The notes under the pieces were generated by a model. The model was not told where the DNA came from and ran no database searches. It worked only from the letters and a program-made list of their open reading frames with translations. The position numbers were made by a program, and so were the translations under genes. Below, piece by piece: positions 45,410 through 54,534 of a stretch of 64,000 bases of DNA. Position 1 is the stretch's first letter. Each line of letters begins with the position of its first letter. The stretch is from Novosphingobium sp. GTDB taxonomy: Bacteria > Pseudomonadota > Alphaproteobacteria > Sphingomonadales > Sphingomonadaceae. Where the stretch lies: NCBI RefSeq assembly GCF_027531025.1, contig NZ_JAPZQX010000002.1:124001-188000 (forward strand), written 5' to 3'.

Positions 45410-46023
45410 TGAGCCAGATCGCGCTGCCTCTCCACTCCGCCGGGGCGGGCCCCAGCCGCATTGTCGTTGGTTCCGCCAACCTGGCCGTGCTCGAAGCCTG
45501 CGCGGCGGCCGACGGCTGGCCCTTCCGCACCGCCGTGCTGCTCGGCCCGCCGCGTTCGGGCAAGTCGCTGATCGCACGCTGGTTCGAGGAGAGCGGGGCC
45601 GGGGAGGCGGTCGACGATGCCGACCGGATCGACGAGACCGAACTGTTCCACCGCTGGAATCGCGCGCAGGAAAGCGGGCGGCCTTTGCTGGTGGTCGGCA
45701 GCGCTGCCCCCGGGGGCTGGCACATCGCCCTGCCGGACCTTGCCTCGCGCCTCGGCGCCGCGCTCCAGCTCGAAATCGGCGCGCCCGACGATGCCATGCT
45801 GGCCGAGCTGATTGCGGTCCATGCCGAGCAGCGCGACCTGCCGCTGGGGCCCGATGCGGCGGCCTATCTTGTCCCGCGGATCGAGCGTACCCACATGGGC
45901 GCCGAGCAGGTGGTCAGCACGATCGACCGGCTCAGCCTCGAGCGCAAGCAGGCCCCCGGACCAGCCATCTGGCGGGCCGCGCTGGAGGAAATCCTTGGCC
46001 CGCAGGAGCCCCGCTTGCTTTGA
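45409..46023 (+). CDS. hdaA: DnaA-related inactivator/regulator HdaA
   Basis: A 204-residue short DnaA-like protein lacking the DnaA N-terminal and DNA-binding domains. Such proteins (Hda in E. coli, HdaA in Caulobacter) stimulate DnaA-ATP hydrolysis after clamp loading. An N-terminal clamp-binding-like segment (SQIALPLHS) precedes an AAA+ core with a Walker A GPPRSGKS (46-53), a sensor-like SRLGAALQLEIGAPDDAMLA and a C-terminal lid. The Walker B acidic stretch (EAVDDADRI) is recognisable. Overlaps the preceding gene. Confidence 0.85.
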   Translation: MSQIALPLHSAGAGPSRIVVGSANLAVLEACAAADGWPFRTAVLLGPPRSGKSLIARWFEESGAGEAVDDADRIDETELFHRWNRAQESGRPLLVVGSAAPGGWHIALPDLASRLGAALQLEIGAPDDAMLAELIAVHAEQRDLPLGPDAAAYLVPRIERTHMGAEQVVSTIDRLSLERKQAPGPAIWRAALEEILGPQEPRLL

Positions 46024-46052
46024 GCGGTGCCCTGTGGGAGATTTAACGGCGG

Positions 46053-46796
46053 ATGGGGAAGATCATGCCGGGACGTTTCATTACTTACCTCGATTCGATC
46101 CGGGCCCGCGATCCGGCTGTCCGTTCGCGGTGGGAAATCCTGCTTTATCCGGGCGTCTGGGCGCTGGGGTTCCACCGCGTGGCGCACGCCTTGTTCAACG
46201 CGCGGCTGTTCTTCCCAGCCCGGCTGGTGAACCACTTCGGCCGCTTCCTGACCGCGATCGACATTCACCCTGGTGCGAAGATCGGGCGCAATTTCTTCAT
46301 CGACCACGGCTTCGTGGTGATCGGCGAGACGGCCGAGATTGGTGACAATGTGACCATGTACCAGGGTTCGACCCTGGGCGGCACCAACCCCACCAATGGC
46401 GTCGGTGGTAAGCGCCATCCGACCATCGGCGATGGCGTGATCATCAGCTTGGGCGCGGCCATTCTCGGCCCGATCCATGTCGGCAACGGGGCGCGGATCG
46501 GGGCCAATGCGGTGGTGACTAAGGACGTGCCCGAAGGCGCGACCATGCTGGGCATCCCGGCCAAGCCCACCCCGGTGGAAGTGAAGCCCGAAACCCAGGC
46601 CTTTGTCCCCTATGGCACGCCGTGCAGCGAACGGTTCGATCCGGCAACGCAGAAGCTCGAGATTCTCCAGTGCGAGATCGAGACCCTGCAAAAGCGGGTG
46701 GCGCAATTGCTGGAAGAGCGCGATGCCCGCGCCGCCAAGGAAGAGGCCGGTCGCAAACGGGCCAAACCCGGATCGGATGAGGCCAAGACGGCTTGA
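46053..46796 (+). CDS. cysE: Serine O-acetyltransferase
   Basis: Makes O-acetylserine from serine and acetyl-CoA, the first step of cysteine synthesis. The 247-residue protein has the CysE/EpsC layout: [13 protein letters not shown] ([20 protein letters not shown]), then left-handed beta-helix hexapeptides [60 protein letters not shown] and the [10 protein letters not shown] end. A charged coiled-coil tail ([20 protein letters not shown]) is extra. The stop overlaps the DUF2794 start (TTGA). Confidence 0.95.
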   Translation: MGKIMPGRFITYLDSIRARDPAVRSRWEILLYPGVWALGFHRVAHALFNARLFFPARLVNHFGRFLTAIDIHPGAKIGRNFFIDHGFVVIGETAEIGDNVTMYQGSTLGGTNPTNGVGGKRHPTIGDGVIISLGAAILGPIHVGNGARIGANAVVTKDVPEGATMLGIPAKPTPVEVKPETQAFVPYGTPCSERFDPATQKLEILQCEIETLQKRVAQLLEERDARAAKEEAGRKRAKPGSDEAKTA

Positions 46797-47140
46797 GCGG
46801 CACCGTCACCCCCTTTCCCCTCCACGCGGTCCGTCCCGCGCAGGTCGGGTTCGAACGGGACGAACTGCAACGGATCCTTGATCTCTATGGCCGGATGGTC
46901 GCGGCCGGGCTGTGGCGCGACTATGCGATGGATTTCGCGAAGGATGCCGCCAGCTTCAGCGCCTTTCGCCGCACAGCCGAACGCCCCGAGGCCCGGATCG
47001 AGAAACGCCCCGCGCTGCGCGCCAAGCAGGGCATGTGGACGCTTTATGGCGAAGGCGGCCAGGTGCTGAAACGCGGCCACGAACTGACCAGCGTGCTTTT
47101 CCCGCTGGAACGGCGACTGCTGAAAGTGGTGGAGAGCTAG
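46793..47140 (+). CDS. DUF2794 family protein
   Basis: A 115-residue protein beginning at a TTG that overlaps the cysE stop. Family blocks: [20 protein letters not shown] then [20 protein letters not shown], with the C-terminal [20 protein letters not shown] and [15 protein letters not shown]2794 is a known alphaproteobacterial family of unknown function. Ends before a bidirectional terminator. Confidence 0.9.
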   Translation: MSGTVTPFPLHAVRPAQVGFERDELQRILDLYGRMVAAGLWRDYAMDFAKDAASFSAFRRTAERPEARIEKRPALRAKQGMWTLYGEGGQVLKRGHELTSVLFPLERRLLKVVES

Positions 47141-47164
47141 CCTCCCGCCCATTCCCCCCAGAAC

Positions 47165-47206
47165 AAAAAACCGCGCGGAAAGCCGGGGCCTTCCGCGCGG
47201 GTCTTT
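47165..47206 (-). terminator. Rho-independent terminator, probably bidirectional
   Basis: CCGCGCGGAA (47171-47180) pairs exactly with TTCCGCGCGG (47191-47200). On the minus strand the stem is followed by TTTTTTG, a strong terminator for the SDR gene; on the plus strand GTCTTT follows, serving DUF2794. Confidence 0.9.
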
Positions 47207-47227
47207 GGTGCAGCCGGAGGGCTGGGG

Positions 47228-48142
47228 TCAGCCGATCGGGCCCAGCTTGCCGAGGGCGGCCATCACCACCTGGCTCTGTTCGCCGCCCGACTGGGGGACG
47301 ATTTCGCCAGTGCGGTCGATGATCTGGTCCCAGTGCGCGGCGATCCCTTCGGGGGTGCGCTCGTCCGCGGGCAGGGCCACGCCCGGGGTCAGGGTGACAT
47401 AGGCCGCGTGATAGGCACCGGCGCCCGCGCCGCAGATCATGTTGGTCGGTGCGTCTTCGCTGACGAGGTAGAGCGCCATCGGGGCGACGTTCTCGGGCGC
47501 CAGCATCTTGAAGAAGGCTTCGGGCATGCCGAGGTCTTCGGTCATGCGGGTGCCGGCCACCGGGGCCAGGGTGTTGATCCGCACGTTGTACTTCGCACCT
47601 TCCAGCGCCAGGGTCTTGGTGAAACCAGCCAGACCCAGCTTGGCCGCGCCATAATTGGCCTGGCCGAAGTTGCCGAACAGGCCGGTGCTGCTGGCGGTCA
47701 TCAGGATGCGGCCATAGGCCTGCTCGCGCATCAGGTCCCACACCGCCTTGGTGCAGTTGGCGCTGCCGTTCAGGTGAACGTCCACCACCAGCTTCCAGTC
47801 ATCCATGGTCATCTTGGCGAAACTCTTGTCGCGCAGGATGCCGGCGTTGTTGATCAGGATGTGGACGCCGCCCCACTTTTCCTTCGCCTTGGCGACCATT
47901 TCGACCATCTGTTCGTATTCAGTGACCGAGCCACCGTTCGACATGGCTTCGCCGCCCATGGCCTCGATCTCGGCCACTACGGCCAGCGCGGCATCGGAAT
48001 GGCCGGTGCCATCGCGCGAACCGCCCAGGTCATTGACGACGACCTTCGCGCCGCGGCGGGCAAGATCAAGCGCATAGGCGCGGCCCAGGCCGCCACCGGC
48101 CCCGGTAACGATCGCAACGCGATCCTTGAAAGAAATGGTCAT
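47228..48142 (-). CDS. Short-chain dehydrogenase of the multifunctional-enzyme-2 (3-hydroxyacyl-CoA) type
   Basis: A 304-residue SDR. The ATG at 48142 has GGAG eight bases upstream; the frame to 48217 is longer without support. The cofactor loop TGAGGGLG (13-20), VNDLGGSRDGTG (37-48), NNAG (98-101) and Ser151/Tyr164/Lys168 are visible. RAYALDLARRGAKVVVNDLG with GSRDGTG resembles the dehydrogenase domain of peroxisomal multifunctional enzyme 2, so a fatty-acid or steroid-CoA substrate is likely. Single gene, terminated by the hairpin at 47165-47206. Confidence 0.9.
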   Translation of the reverse strand: MTISFKDRVAIVTGAGGGLGRAYALDLARRGAKVVVNDLGGSRDGTGHSDAALAVVAEIEAMGGEAMSNGGSVTEYEQMVEMVAKAKEKWGGVHILINNAGILRDKSFAKMTMDDWKLVVDVHLNGSANCTKAVWDLMREQAYGRILMTASSTGLFGNFGQANYGAAKLGLAGFTKTLALEGAKYNVRINTLAPVAGTRMTEDLGMPEAFFKMLAPENVAPMALYLVSEDAPTNMICGAGAGAYHAAYVTLTPGVALPADERTPEGIAAHWDQIIDRTGEIVPQSGGEQSQVVMAALGKLGPIG

Positions 48143-48284
48143 TGGCTTAGCTCCGGATAAAAGGTTGGGCAGAAAACTGGTCGAGTCCCGCCGGGGAGGC
48201 GGCGGTTGCACTGGCACGGCTTGCCTTGCCTTTCAACCGGGTAGATCGGTGGTAACGGGTGCCGTAGCGGCAGGTGACAGACGA

Positions 48285-48302
48285 CTGTCACAAACCTGTC
48301 AT
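48285..48302 (+). promoter_or_regulatory. PHO box upstream of the porin gene
   Basis: CTGTCACAAACCTGTCAT is two CTGTCA(T/C)-type repeats with an 11-bp period, matching the PhoB box pattern. A further inverted half-site, TGACAG, lies at 48275-48280. The site is 60 nt before the porin ATG, in a 219-nt gap. Confidence 0.8.
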
Positions 48303-48361
48303 CCGGCCGTCCTAGGTGAGTCTGCGAATCGTAACATTTGAGGTCAGGGAAGGACTTCGTG

Positions 48362-49981
48362 ATGAATTCAGGTCTGCGCATTTCGGCAATCGCGGTGGCA
48401 GTTTCGCTGGGTTGGGCCAGCCCGGCGCTGGCAGGGGCCAAGGAAGATGCGGCCATGCGCGAGGAACTGGCCGCCATGCGCGCCCAGATGGCGGCGCTGG
48501 CCGCCCGCGTGGATACGCTGGAAGGCCAGCTGGATCAGGCCAAGGCCCGCGCCGAAAGCGCCGAGGCCCGCGCCGCCACTGCCCTGGCCCAGGCCGAAGC
48601 CGTCAAGGCCGAGGCTGCCAAGCCCGTGAAGCCGGCCGAACCGGCCTTTGCCGTCAACTGGAAGGGCGCGCCCGAAATCGCCACCAAGGATGGCTGGAGC
48701 TTCAAGCCGCGCGGCCGCCTGCATCTGGATGCCGGGACCATCTCTTCGCCGGGCGCGCTGACCAACCCGAGTCTGGGCGGCAACCTGCGCGTGCGCCGTG
48801 CCCGTCTTGGCGCCGAAGGCACGATGCCGGGTGGCCTCGGCTACAAGGCCGAGCTCGATTTCGCCAATGGTAGCGTGGCCATGGCGGACTTCTTTGTCTC
48901 CTACAGCCCGGGTAATGCCCCCCTGGTGCTGCGGGTCGGCAATTTCGAAACGCTCAACGGGATCGAGCAGATCACCAGCTCGAACAATATCTCGACGATC
49001 GAGCGCGCCACCTTTAACGATGCCTTCCTCAATTCGCGCCGCCTGGGCGCGTCGCTGGCCTACAGGGGCAAGAACGATGACTGGCGCGCCGAAGTGGCCG
49101 TGTTCGCGGCCCATGCGCTGGACAGCAGCCTCGACAACGATGGCTGGATCGGCGCGGGCCGTCTGACCTGGATGCCCAAGGCGCTGGGCGGCCAGCTGCA
49201 CCTGGGGGTCAATTACCAGTACCGCGATTTCGCCTCGAACATCTCGGGCGGCACCTCGACCGGGGTCAACATGCCGTCGACCAACCAGCTGGCCCGGTAC
49301 CGGGCCCGGCCGGGCAGCCAGCTGACCGACGTGCGGTTTGTCGATACCGGCAGCTTTGCCGCCAAGGGGGATTCGATCCTGGGCGTGGAAGCGGCCGGGA
49401 TCTTCGGCCCGCTCCACGTCGCGAGCGAGGCGCAGTGGCTGAAGGCGCGCGGCTATCGTGCGGGCGACCTGGCCACCGGCAGCGATGCCTTCGCGGGCGG
49501 CAATTCGGCGGTGGTGCCGGTCGCCAACCCCGGCTTCTTCGGGGCCTATGGCGAAGTGGGCTATTTCCTTACCGGCGAAACCCGCGGCTACAAGCGCGGC
49601 GATGGCACCTGGGCGCGGACCAAGGTGCTCGATCCTATAAGCAAGGGCGGGGCTGGCGGCATCCAGGTGATCGCGCGCTATGAGCACCTCGACCTGTCCG
49701 ACGAGGACCTGGTGGGCGGGCCGACCAACAATTTCACCACCGGCACCAGCGCCCTGGCCGCGCTCAACAGCCGCCTAGGCCGGGGCGGGACCCAGTCCAG
49801 CTACATCGTCGGCGTGAACTGGTACCTCAACGACTATCTGCGCCTGATGCTGAACTATGGCCGGGTCGAGGTCGAAGGCGGGCCGCAGGCGGCGATCGTT
49901 GATCCGGCTTCGACCCTGCCGGTCAACCAGCGCAATTACGGCGTCAACGTGCTGCAGAGCCGCCTGCAGTTCGACTTCTAG
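48362..49981 (+). CDS. Phosphate-selective porin O/P family outer-membrane protein
   Basis: A 539-residue outer-membrane porin for phosphate or polyphosphate uptake. The ATG at 48362 has AAGGA seven bases upstream. The signal peptide (MNSGLRISAIAVAVSLGWAS, cut after ALA) precedes an N-terminal coiled coil of Ala/Glu/Arg heptads (about 29-90) typical of OprP-like porins. The barrel has GRLHLDAGTISS, RRARLGAEGTMPGGLGYKAE, LVLRVGNFETLNGIEQITSS and a C-terminal strand ending LQSRLQFDF (terminal Phe). The PHO box upstream supports induction by phosphate limitation. Confidence 0.92.
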   Translation: MNSGLRISAIAVAVSLGWASPALAGAKEDAAMREELAAMRAQMAALAARVDTLEGQLDQAKARAESAEARAATALAQAEAVKAEAAKPVKPAEPAFAVNWKGAPEIATKDGWSFKPRGRLHLDAGTISSPGALTNPSLGGNLRVRRARLGAEGTMPGGLGYKAELDFANGSVAMADFFVSYSPGNAPLVLRVGNFETLNGIEQITSSNNISTIERATFNDAFLNSRRLGASLAYRGKNDDWRAEVAVFAAHALDSSLDNDGWIGAGRLTWMPKALGGQLHLGVNYQYRDFASNISGGTSTGVNMPSTNQLARYRARPGSQLTDVRFVDTGSFAAKGDSILGVEAAGIFGPLHVASEAQWLKARGYRAGDLATGSDAFAGGNSAVVPVANPGFFGAYGEVGYFLTGETRGYKRGDGTWARTKVLDPISKGGAGGIQVIARYEHLDLSDEDLVGGPTNNFTTGTSALAALNSRLGRGGTQSSYIVGVNWYLNDYLRLMLNYGRVEVEGGPQAAIVDPASTLPVNQRNYGVNVLQSRLQFDF

Positions 49982-49983
49982 GA

Positions 49984-50646
49984 TCAGAGTTCAGCGAGGG
50001 CGGGGAGCAGGGCGTCGAAGTGGTCGATCACCGCGGCGGCGCCCAGCTCCCTCACCGGCTTGTCGTTGAACCCGAAGCTGACCGCCACGCAGGGCAGGCC
50101 CGCCGCCAGCGCCGCGCCGGTATCGAAGGTGGTATCGCCGACATAGGCCGCCGCGCCGCCGCCTGACCGCGCGACCATCGCGTGCAGCGCGTCGGGCGCG
50201 GGCTTCAGCGGGAAACCCGCCCCGCCGCCGATGACGCAGGCAAAGCGGTCCAGCAGGCCCAGCTCGCCGAGCAGCTTGACCGCGAGGTGCTGGGGCTTGT
50301 TCGTCACCATCGCGATCTTCACGCCGCGCTCGTCCAGCGCGTCGAGCATCGCCACGCCGCCGGGATAAAGCGCGGTGTGGGCAGCAATGTTCGCTTCGTA
50401 ATGGGCGAGCAGGACCTGGCGCAATGCTTCGAAATCGATGCCCTCGTCGCCGCCGGTCAGCGCAAGAGCCCGGCGCAGCATCAGCCCGGAACCGCCGCCG
50501 ATCAGGTTCTGCACGGACTCGTCCGGCACCGGCGGGCGGTCGATCGCGGCCAGCGCATGGTTGAGCGCGACGCCCAGATCGCGCGAGGTATCGAGCAGGG
50601 TGCCGTCAAGATCGAAACCGACGGTGGCAAAGCGGATCGTGGTCAT
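49984..50646 (-). CDS. gph: Phosphoglycolate phosphatase
   Basis: A 220-residue HAD-superfamily phosphatase. The nucleophile motif is FDLDGTLLDTSRDL near the N-terminus, motif II is ITMVTNKPQ-like (KIAMVTNKPQHLAVKLL) and motif III/IV are KPAPDALHAMV and YVGDTTFDTGAALAAG. The long cap domain fits Gph. The ATG at 50646 is preferred over the frame to 50682. Convergent with the porin (two-nt gap), divergent from glmU. Confidence 0.9.
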   Translation of the reverse strand: MTTIRFATVGFDLDGTLLDTSRDLGVALNHALAAIDRPPVPDESVQNLIGGGSGLMLRRALALTGGDEGIDFEALRQVLLAHYEANIAAHTALYPGGVAMLDALDERGVKIAMVTNKPQHLAVKLLGELGLLDRFACVIGGGAGFPLKPAPDALHAMVARSGGGAAAYVGDTTFDTGAALAAGLPCVAVSFGFNDKPVRELGAAAVIDHFDALLPALAEL

Positions 50647-50705
50647 CTGCGGTGCCGTGGCGGAGCCTGCTGGAATCGGCAAGCGTTTGGTGGCATTGCT
50701 TGCGC

Positions 50706-52058
50706 ATGAGCGAACCGATTGCCGTCATCGTCCTTGCCGCGGGCAAGGGCACCCGCATGAAAAGCGACCTGCACAAGGTGCTGCACCCGATCGCCGGGCG
50801 GCCGATGCTGCTCCACCTGCTGGCGTCGATCGGCGAGGCGGGCGCGAGCCGCCAGGTGATCGTTGCGGGGGACCGGCGCGAGCAGATCGAGGCGGCCCTG
50901 GCGGGCAGCGGGGCCGAAGTGGTGGTCCAGGAACCGCAACTCGGCACGGCCCACGCCGCGCTACATGCCAAGGGTGCCTTGAGTGCCTTTTCAGGGCATG
51001 TGGTGGTGTGCTTTGGTGACGTTCCATTCCTGCTGGGTGACACTGTAAGGCGCCTTTGCGATGCCGTGACTGGCGGTGCGCAGGTCGCCGTACTCGGCTT
51101 CCGCCCGGCCGCGACCGCCGCCTATGGTCGGATCATCGCCGAGGCCGATGGCACTGTCCGCAAGATGGTCGAGCACAAGGATGCCTCGCCTGAGGAGCGT
51201 TCTGTAAATCTCTGTAATTCAGGCGTTATTGTCGCGCACAGCAAGGACATGTGGCGGCTGCTCGAGGCGGTCGGCAACGAAAACGCGGCGGGCGAATACT
51301 ACCTCCCTGACGTCGCCACCAATGCCATTGCCGAAGGCGGCCGGGTCGTGGTGGTCGAAGCCCCCGAATCCGAGGTCATGGGCATCAACAGCCGCGCCGA
51401 ACTGGCCGAGGCGGAACTGCGCTGGCAGCAGCGCCGCCGCAGGCAGGCGATGGACGATGGCGCCTCGCTGATCGCCCCGGAAGCGGTGTGGTTCGCCTGG
51501 GATACCAAGCTTGGCCGAGACGTTTTGGTCGAGCCGAACGTGATCTTCGGCCCCGGCGTGAAGGTGGCCGATGGCGTGAAGATCCGGGCCTTTTGCCACA
51601 TCGAGGGCGCGCACCTGGCCAGCGGGGTCGAAGTCGGCCCCTATGCCCGCCTGCGGCCCGGCACGGTGCTGGAAGAAAAGGTCAAGATCGGCAATTTCGT
51701 CGAGGTCAAGAAGGCCACGATGGGCAAGGGCGCCAAGGCCAACCACCTGTCCTACATTGGCGATGCCGAGGTAGGAGCGGGGGCGAACATCGGCGCGGGG
51801 ACCATCACCTGCAATTACGATGGGTATTTCAAGTACAAGACCGTGATTGGCGAAGGGGCCTTCATCGGCTCCAACTCTGCGCTGGTCGCCCCGGTCAAGA
51901 TCGGCCGCGACGCGATCGTCGCCGCTGGCAGTGCGGTGACCCGCGACGTGATGGACGGCGAACTGCGGATCGTGCGGGGCGAACAGCTGGTCAAGCCGGG
52001 CTGGGCCGACCGGTTCCACGACGCGATGAAAAAGAAGAAGGCCGAAAAGAAAGGTTAG
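50706..52058 (+). CDS. glmU: Bifunctional UDP-GlcNAc pyrophosphorylase / glucosamine-1-phosphate acetyltransferase
   Basis: Makes UDP-N-acetylglucosamine for peptidoglycan and LPS. 450 residues, normal for GlmU. N-terminal pyrophosphorylase: AVIVLAAGKGTRMKSDLHKV and the LGTAHA motif. The C-terminal left-handed beta-helix acetyltransferase has KIGNFVEVKKATMGKGAKAN followed by HLSYIGDAEVGAGANIGAGT and NYDG, the catalytic region. The ATG at 50706 gives the family start. The vapBC pair separates it from glmS. Confidence 0.97.
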   Translation: MSEPIAVIVLAAGKGTRMKSDLHKVLHPIAGRPMLLHLLASIGEAGASRQVIVAGDRREQIEAALAGSGAEVVVQEPQLGTAHAALHAKGALSAFSGHVVVCFGDVPFLLGDTVRRLCDAVTGGAQVAVLGFRPAATAAYGRIIAEADGTVRKMVEHKDASPEERSVNLCNSGVIVAHSKDMWRLLEAVGNENAAGEYYLPDVATNAIAEGGRVVVVEAPESEVMGINSRAELAEAELRWQQRRRRQAMDDGASLIAPEAVWFAWDTKLGRDVLVEPNVIFGPGVKVADGVKIRAFCHIEGAHLASGVEVGPYARLRPGTVLEEKVKIGNFVEVKKATMGKGAKANHLSYIGDAEVGAGANIGAGTITCNYDGYFKYKTVIGEGAFIGSNSALVAPVKIGRDAIVAAGSAVTRDVMDGELRIVRGEQLVKPGWADRFHDAMKKKKAEKKG

Positions 52059-52064
52059 GACGCC

Positions 52065-52099
52065 TTGACATGATATCGTGATATGATATCAAGATATCA
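52065..52099 (+). promoter_or_regulatory. vapBC promoter with two operator palindromes
   Basis: TTGACA (52065-52070) serves as -35 and TATCAA (52087-52092) as -10 with a 16-bp spacer, so transcription would start at or next to the vapB ATG. Overlying it are two 16-bp palindromes: TGATATC-gt-GATATGA (52071-52086, one mismatch) and TGATATC-aa-GATATCA (52084-52099, perfect). They look like autoregulatory operator sites for the VapB ribbon-helix-helix protein. Confidence 0.75.
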
Positions 52100-52285
52100 A
52101 TGACTCGAATCCTCGCCGATCTGCCCGAAGACGATATCCGGTGGCTTGATGCCCGCGCAGCGGAGCAGGGCAAGTCGCGTGCAGCAGTGCTGCGCGAGGC
52201 GGTGCAGGCCTATCGCACCCAGGCCGAGCAGCAGGGGATCGAGCGCTATTTCGGCATCTGGGCCGGGCAGGAGCGCGGATCGTGA
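52100..52285 (+). CDS. vapB: VapB-type antitoxin (ribbon-helix-helix)
   Basis: A 61-residue antitoxin. An N-terminal ribbon (MTRILADLP) and two helices (EDDIRWLDARAAEQ, SRAAVLREAVQAYR) make an RHH/MetJ-Arc-like DNA-binding fold. The C-terminal GIERYFGIWAGQE is a toxin-binding segment of the kind seen in VapB proteins. No Shine-Dalgarno is seen upstream, in line with a leaderless transcript. The stop overlaps the vapC start (GTGA). It should bind the palindromes at 52071-52099. Confidence 0.88.
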   Translation: MTRILADLPEDDIRWLDARAAEQGKSRAAVLREAVQAYRTQAEQQGIERYFGIWAGQERGS

Positions 52286-52650
52286 CGATTGCCGCCTTCG
52301 ACACGGCGATCCTGCTGGATGCCTTGCAAGGCCATGGCGGGGCTGGCGCCGAGTTGCAGCGCTATCGCCAGCGCTTCATCAGCCGCCTCAGCTGGATTGA
52401 GATCATGTCGCGCGCCCAGCCCGATGACGTCCAGCGGGCCGAAGGGTTCCTCTCGCATTTCGGCGTGGTCGAGGTGAGCGACGAGATCGCCCGCTGCGCC
52501 GCCCAGCTGCGCGGCCAGCGGCCCGGGCTTTCGATTGATAACGCGGTCATCCTGGCTTCGGCGCAAGTAGCCGGCAGGATCCTCGTGACACGCAATACCC
52601 ACGATTTCCCAGCGACCATGCCGGGCATCCGGGTTCCCTATACCCTCTAG
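52282..52650 (+). CDS. vapC: VapC-type PIN-domain RNase toxin
   Basis: A 122-residue PIN-domain ribonuclease, translated from a GTG overlapping vapB. The conserved acidic residues are Asp7 (FDTAILLDAL), Glu40 (SWIEIMS), Asp86 (SIDNAVILASAQ) and Asp108 (TRNTHDF), so the active site looks intact. Its target RNA cannot be inferred. It lies in the middle of the glmU-glmS pair; nothing indicates that it regulates those genes. Confidence 0.9.
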   Translation: MTIAAFDTAILLDALQGHGGAGAELQRYRQRFISRLSWIEIMSRAQPDDVQRAEGFLSHFGVVEVSDEIARCAAQLRGQRPGLSIDNAVILASAQVAGRILVTRNTHDFPATMPGIRVPYTL

Positions 52651-52665
52651 TGAAAGCAAGTTCCC

Positions 52666-54489
52666 ATGTGCGGCATTATCGGCATCGTCGGCAAGGAAGA
52701 GGTGGCAGAGCGGCTGGTCGACGGCCTGCGGCGGATGGAATACCGCGGCTATGACAGCGCCGGGGTCTGCACCCTGCACGATGGTGAGCTGATCCGCCGC
52801 CGCGCCCCGGGTAAGCTGTTCAACCTGGTCAAGGAACTGGCCCGCGATCCTGCGCCCGGCTCGGTCGGGATCGCCCACACCCGCTGGGCCACCCATGGTG
52901 CGCCGACCGCGGCGAATGCCCACCCGCACGCCACCGACGTGCTGGCGCTGGTTCACAACGGCATCATCGAGAACTTCAAACCACTGCGCGAGGCGCTGAC
53001 CGCGCGCGGCCGCAAGTTCGAGAGCGATACCGATACCGAAGTTGTCGCTCACCTGCTGTCGGAAGCGGTCGAGGCGGGGGCCAGCCCGGAAGAGGCGGTC
53101 AAGGCCACCCTGCCGCAGCTGCGCGGAGCCTTTGCCCTGGCGATCGCCTTCAAGGATCATCCCGACATGCTGATCGGCGCGCGGCTCGGCTCACCGCTGG
53201 TGGTCGGGCATGCCGATGGCGAGACCTATCTGGGTTCGGACGCACTGGCGCTGGCCCCGCTGACCCAGCAGATCACCTACCTTGAAGAAGGCGACTGGGT
53301 CGTGATCACGCGTGAAGGCGCGCAGATTTTCGACTCTGCGAACCAGCCCGTCGAGCGCCCTGTCACCCAGTCCGGCGCGACCGCGGCAGCGGTGGAGAAG
53401 GGCAATTTCAAGCACTTCATGCAGAAGGAAATCTTTGAGCAGCCCACCGTCGTGGCGCAGACGCTGAAGAGCTATATCCGTCAGGTCGATCAGTCGGTGG
53501 CCCTGCCACAGTTCGATTTCGACCTGTCCAGCATCAACCGCGTGACGATCGTGGCCTGCGGCACCAGCTACTATGCCGGGATGGTCGCCAAGTACTGGTT
53601 CGAGCAATTTGCGCGCCTGCCGGTCGACATCGATGTCGCCAGCGAGTTTCGCTATCGCGACCCTGTGCTGGAGCCGGGCGGGCTGGCGCTGTTCATCTCG
53701 CAGAGCGGCGAGACCGCCGATACCCTGGCCGCGCTGCGCCACTGCAAGGCCGCCGGACAGACCATCGCCGTGGTGGTCAATGTGCCGACCAGCTCCATGG
53801 CCCGCGAGGCGGACCTGTTGCTGCCCACCCATGCCGGGCCGGAAATCGGCGTGGCCAGCACCAAGGCCTTTACCTGTCAGCTGGCCGTGCTGGCCGCGCT
53901 GGCCGCGCACATGGCGGTGAAGCGCGGGCGGATGGCCCGGGCGGAAGAGGCCGAGGTGGTCGACCACCTGCTGCAGGCCCCGGCCAGCCTCAATGCCGCC
54001 CTGTCGCACGATGCCGATATTGCGGCCATGGCCCACCTGATCGCGCCGGCGCGCGACGTGCTCTACCTGGGACGCGGGCCGGACTATCCGTTGGCGCTGG
54101 AAGGCGCGCTGAAGCTCAAGGAAATCAGCTATATCCATGCCGAAGGCTATGCCTCGGGCGAGATGAAGCACGGCCCGATCGCGTTGATCGACGAAGCCGT
54201 GCCGGTGATCGTCCTCGCGCCGTCCGGTCCCTTGTTCGAAAAGACCGTTTCGAACATGCAGGAAGTACGCGCCCGGGGGGGCAAGATCGTGCTGGTTTCC
54301 GACCGAGAAGGGCTGGACGAGGCGGGCGAGGGGTGCCTGGCCACGATCGAGATGCCCAAGGTCCACCCACTGATCGCGCCGCTGGTCTATGCCGTGCCGG
54401 TGCAACTGCTGGCCTATCACGTAGCCTGTGTGAAAGGCACCGATGTCGACCAGCCCCGCAACCTGGCGAAGTCGGTGACGGTGGAATAG
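52666..54489 (+). CDS. glmS: Glutamine-fructose-6-phosphate aminotransferase (isomerizing)
   Basis: Makes glucosamine-6-phosphate, the committed step of hexosamine synthesis. 607 residues, as usual. N-terminal glutaminase starts MCGIIGIVG with the catalytic Cys at position 2 of the frame, and the WATHGAPTAANAHPHA segment. Two SIS domains follow (VACGTSYYAGMVAKYW, FISQSGETADTLAALRHC, SHAEGYASGEMKHGPIALID-like). The C-terminus ends LAKSVTVE, the family tail. No glmS ribozyme or riboswitch is seen in the 15-nt gap after vapC. Confidence 0.97.
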   Translation: MCGIIGIVGKEEVAERLVDGLRRMEYRGYDSAGVCTLHDGELIRRRAPGKLFNLVKELARDPAPGSVGIAHTRWATHGAPTAANAHPHATDVLALVHNGIIENFKPLREALTARGRKFESDTDTEVVAHLLSEAVEAGASPEEAVKATLPQLRGAFALAIAFKDHPDMLIGARLGSPLVVGHADGETYLGSDALALAPLTQQITYLEEGDWVVITREGAQIFDSANQPVERPVTQSGATAAAVEKGNFKHFMQKEIFEQPTVVAQTLKSYIRQVDQSVALPQFDFDLSSINRVTIVACGTSYYAGMVAKYWFEQFARLPVDIDVASEFRYRDPVLEPGGLALFISQSGETADTLAALRHCKAAGQTIAVVVNVPTSSMAREADLLLPTHAGPEIGVASTKAFTCQLAVLAALAAHMAVKRGRMARAEEAEVVDHLLQAPASLNAALSHDADIAAMAHLIAPARDVLYLGRGPDYPLALEGALKLKEISYIHAEGYASGEMKHGPIALIDEAVPVIVLAPSGPLFEKTVSNMQEVRARGGKIVLVSDREGLDEAGEGCLATIEMPKVHPLIAPLVYAVPVQLLAYHVACVKGTDVDQPRNLAKSVTVE

Positions 54490-54534
54490 CGATCCGACAG
54501 GGCAGGGTTTACGCGACGCTAACATTTGTCCGGT

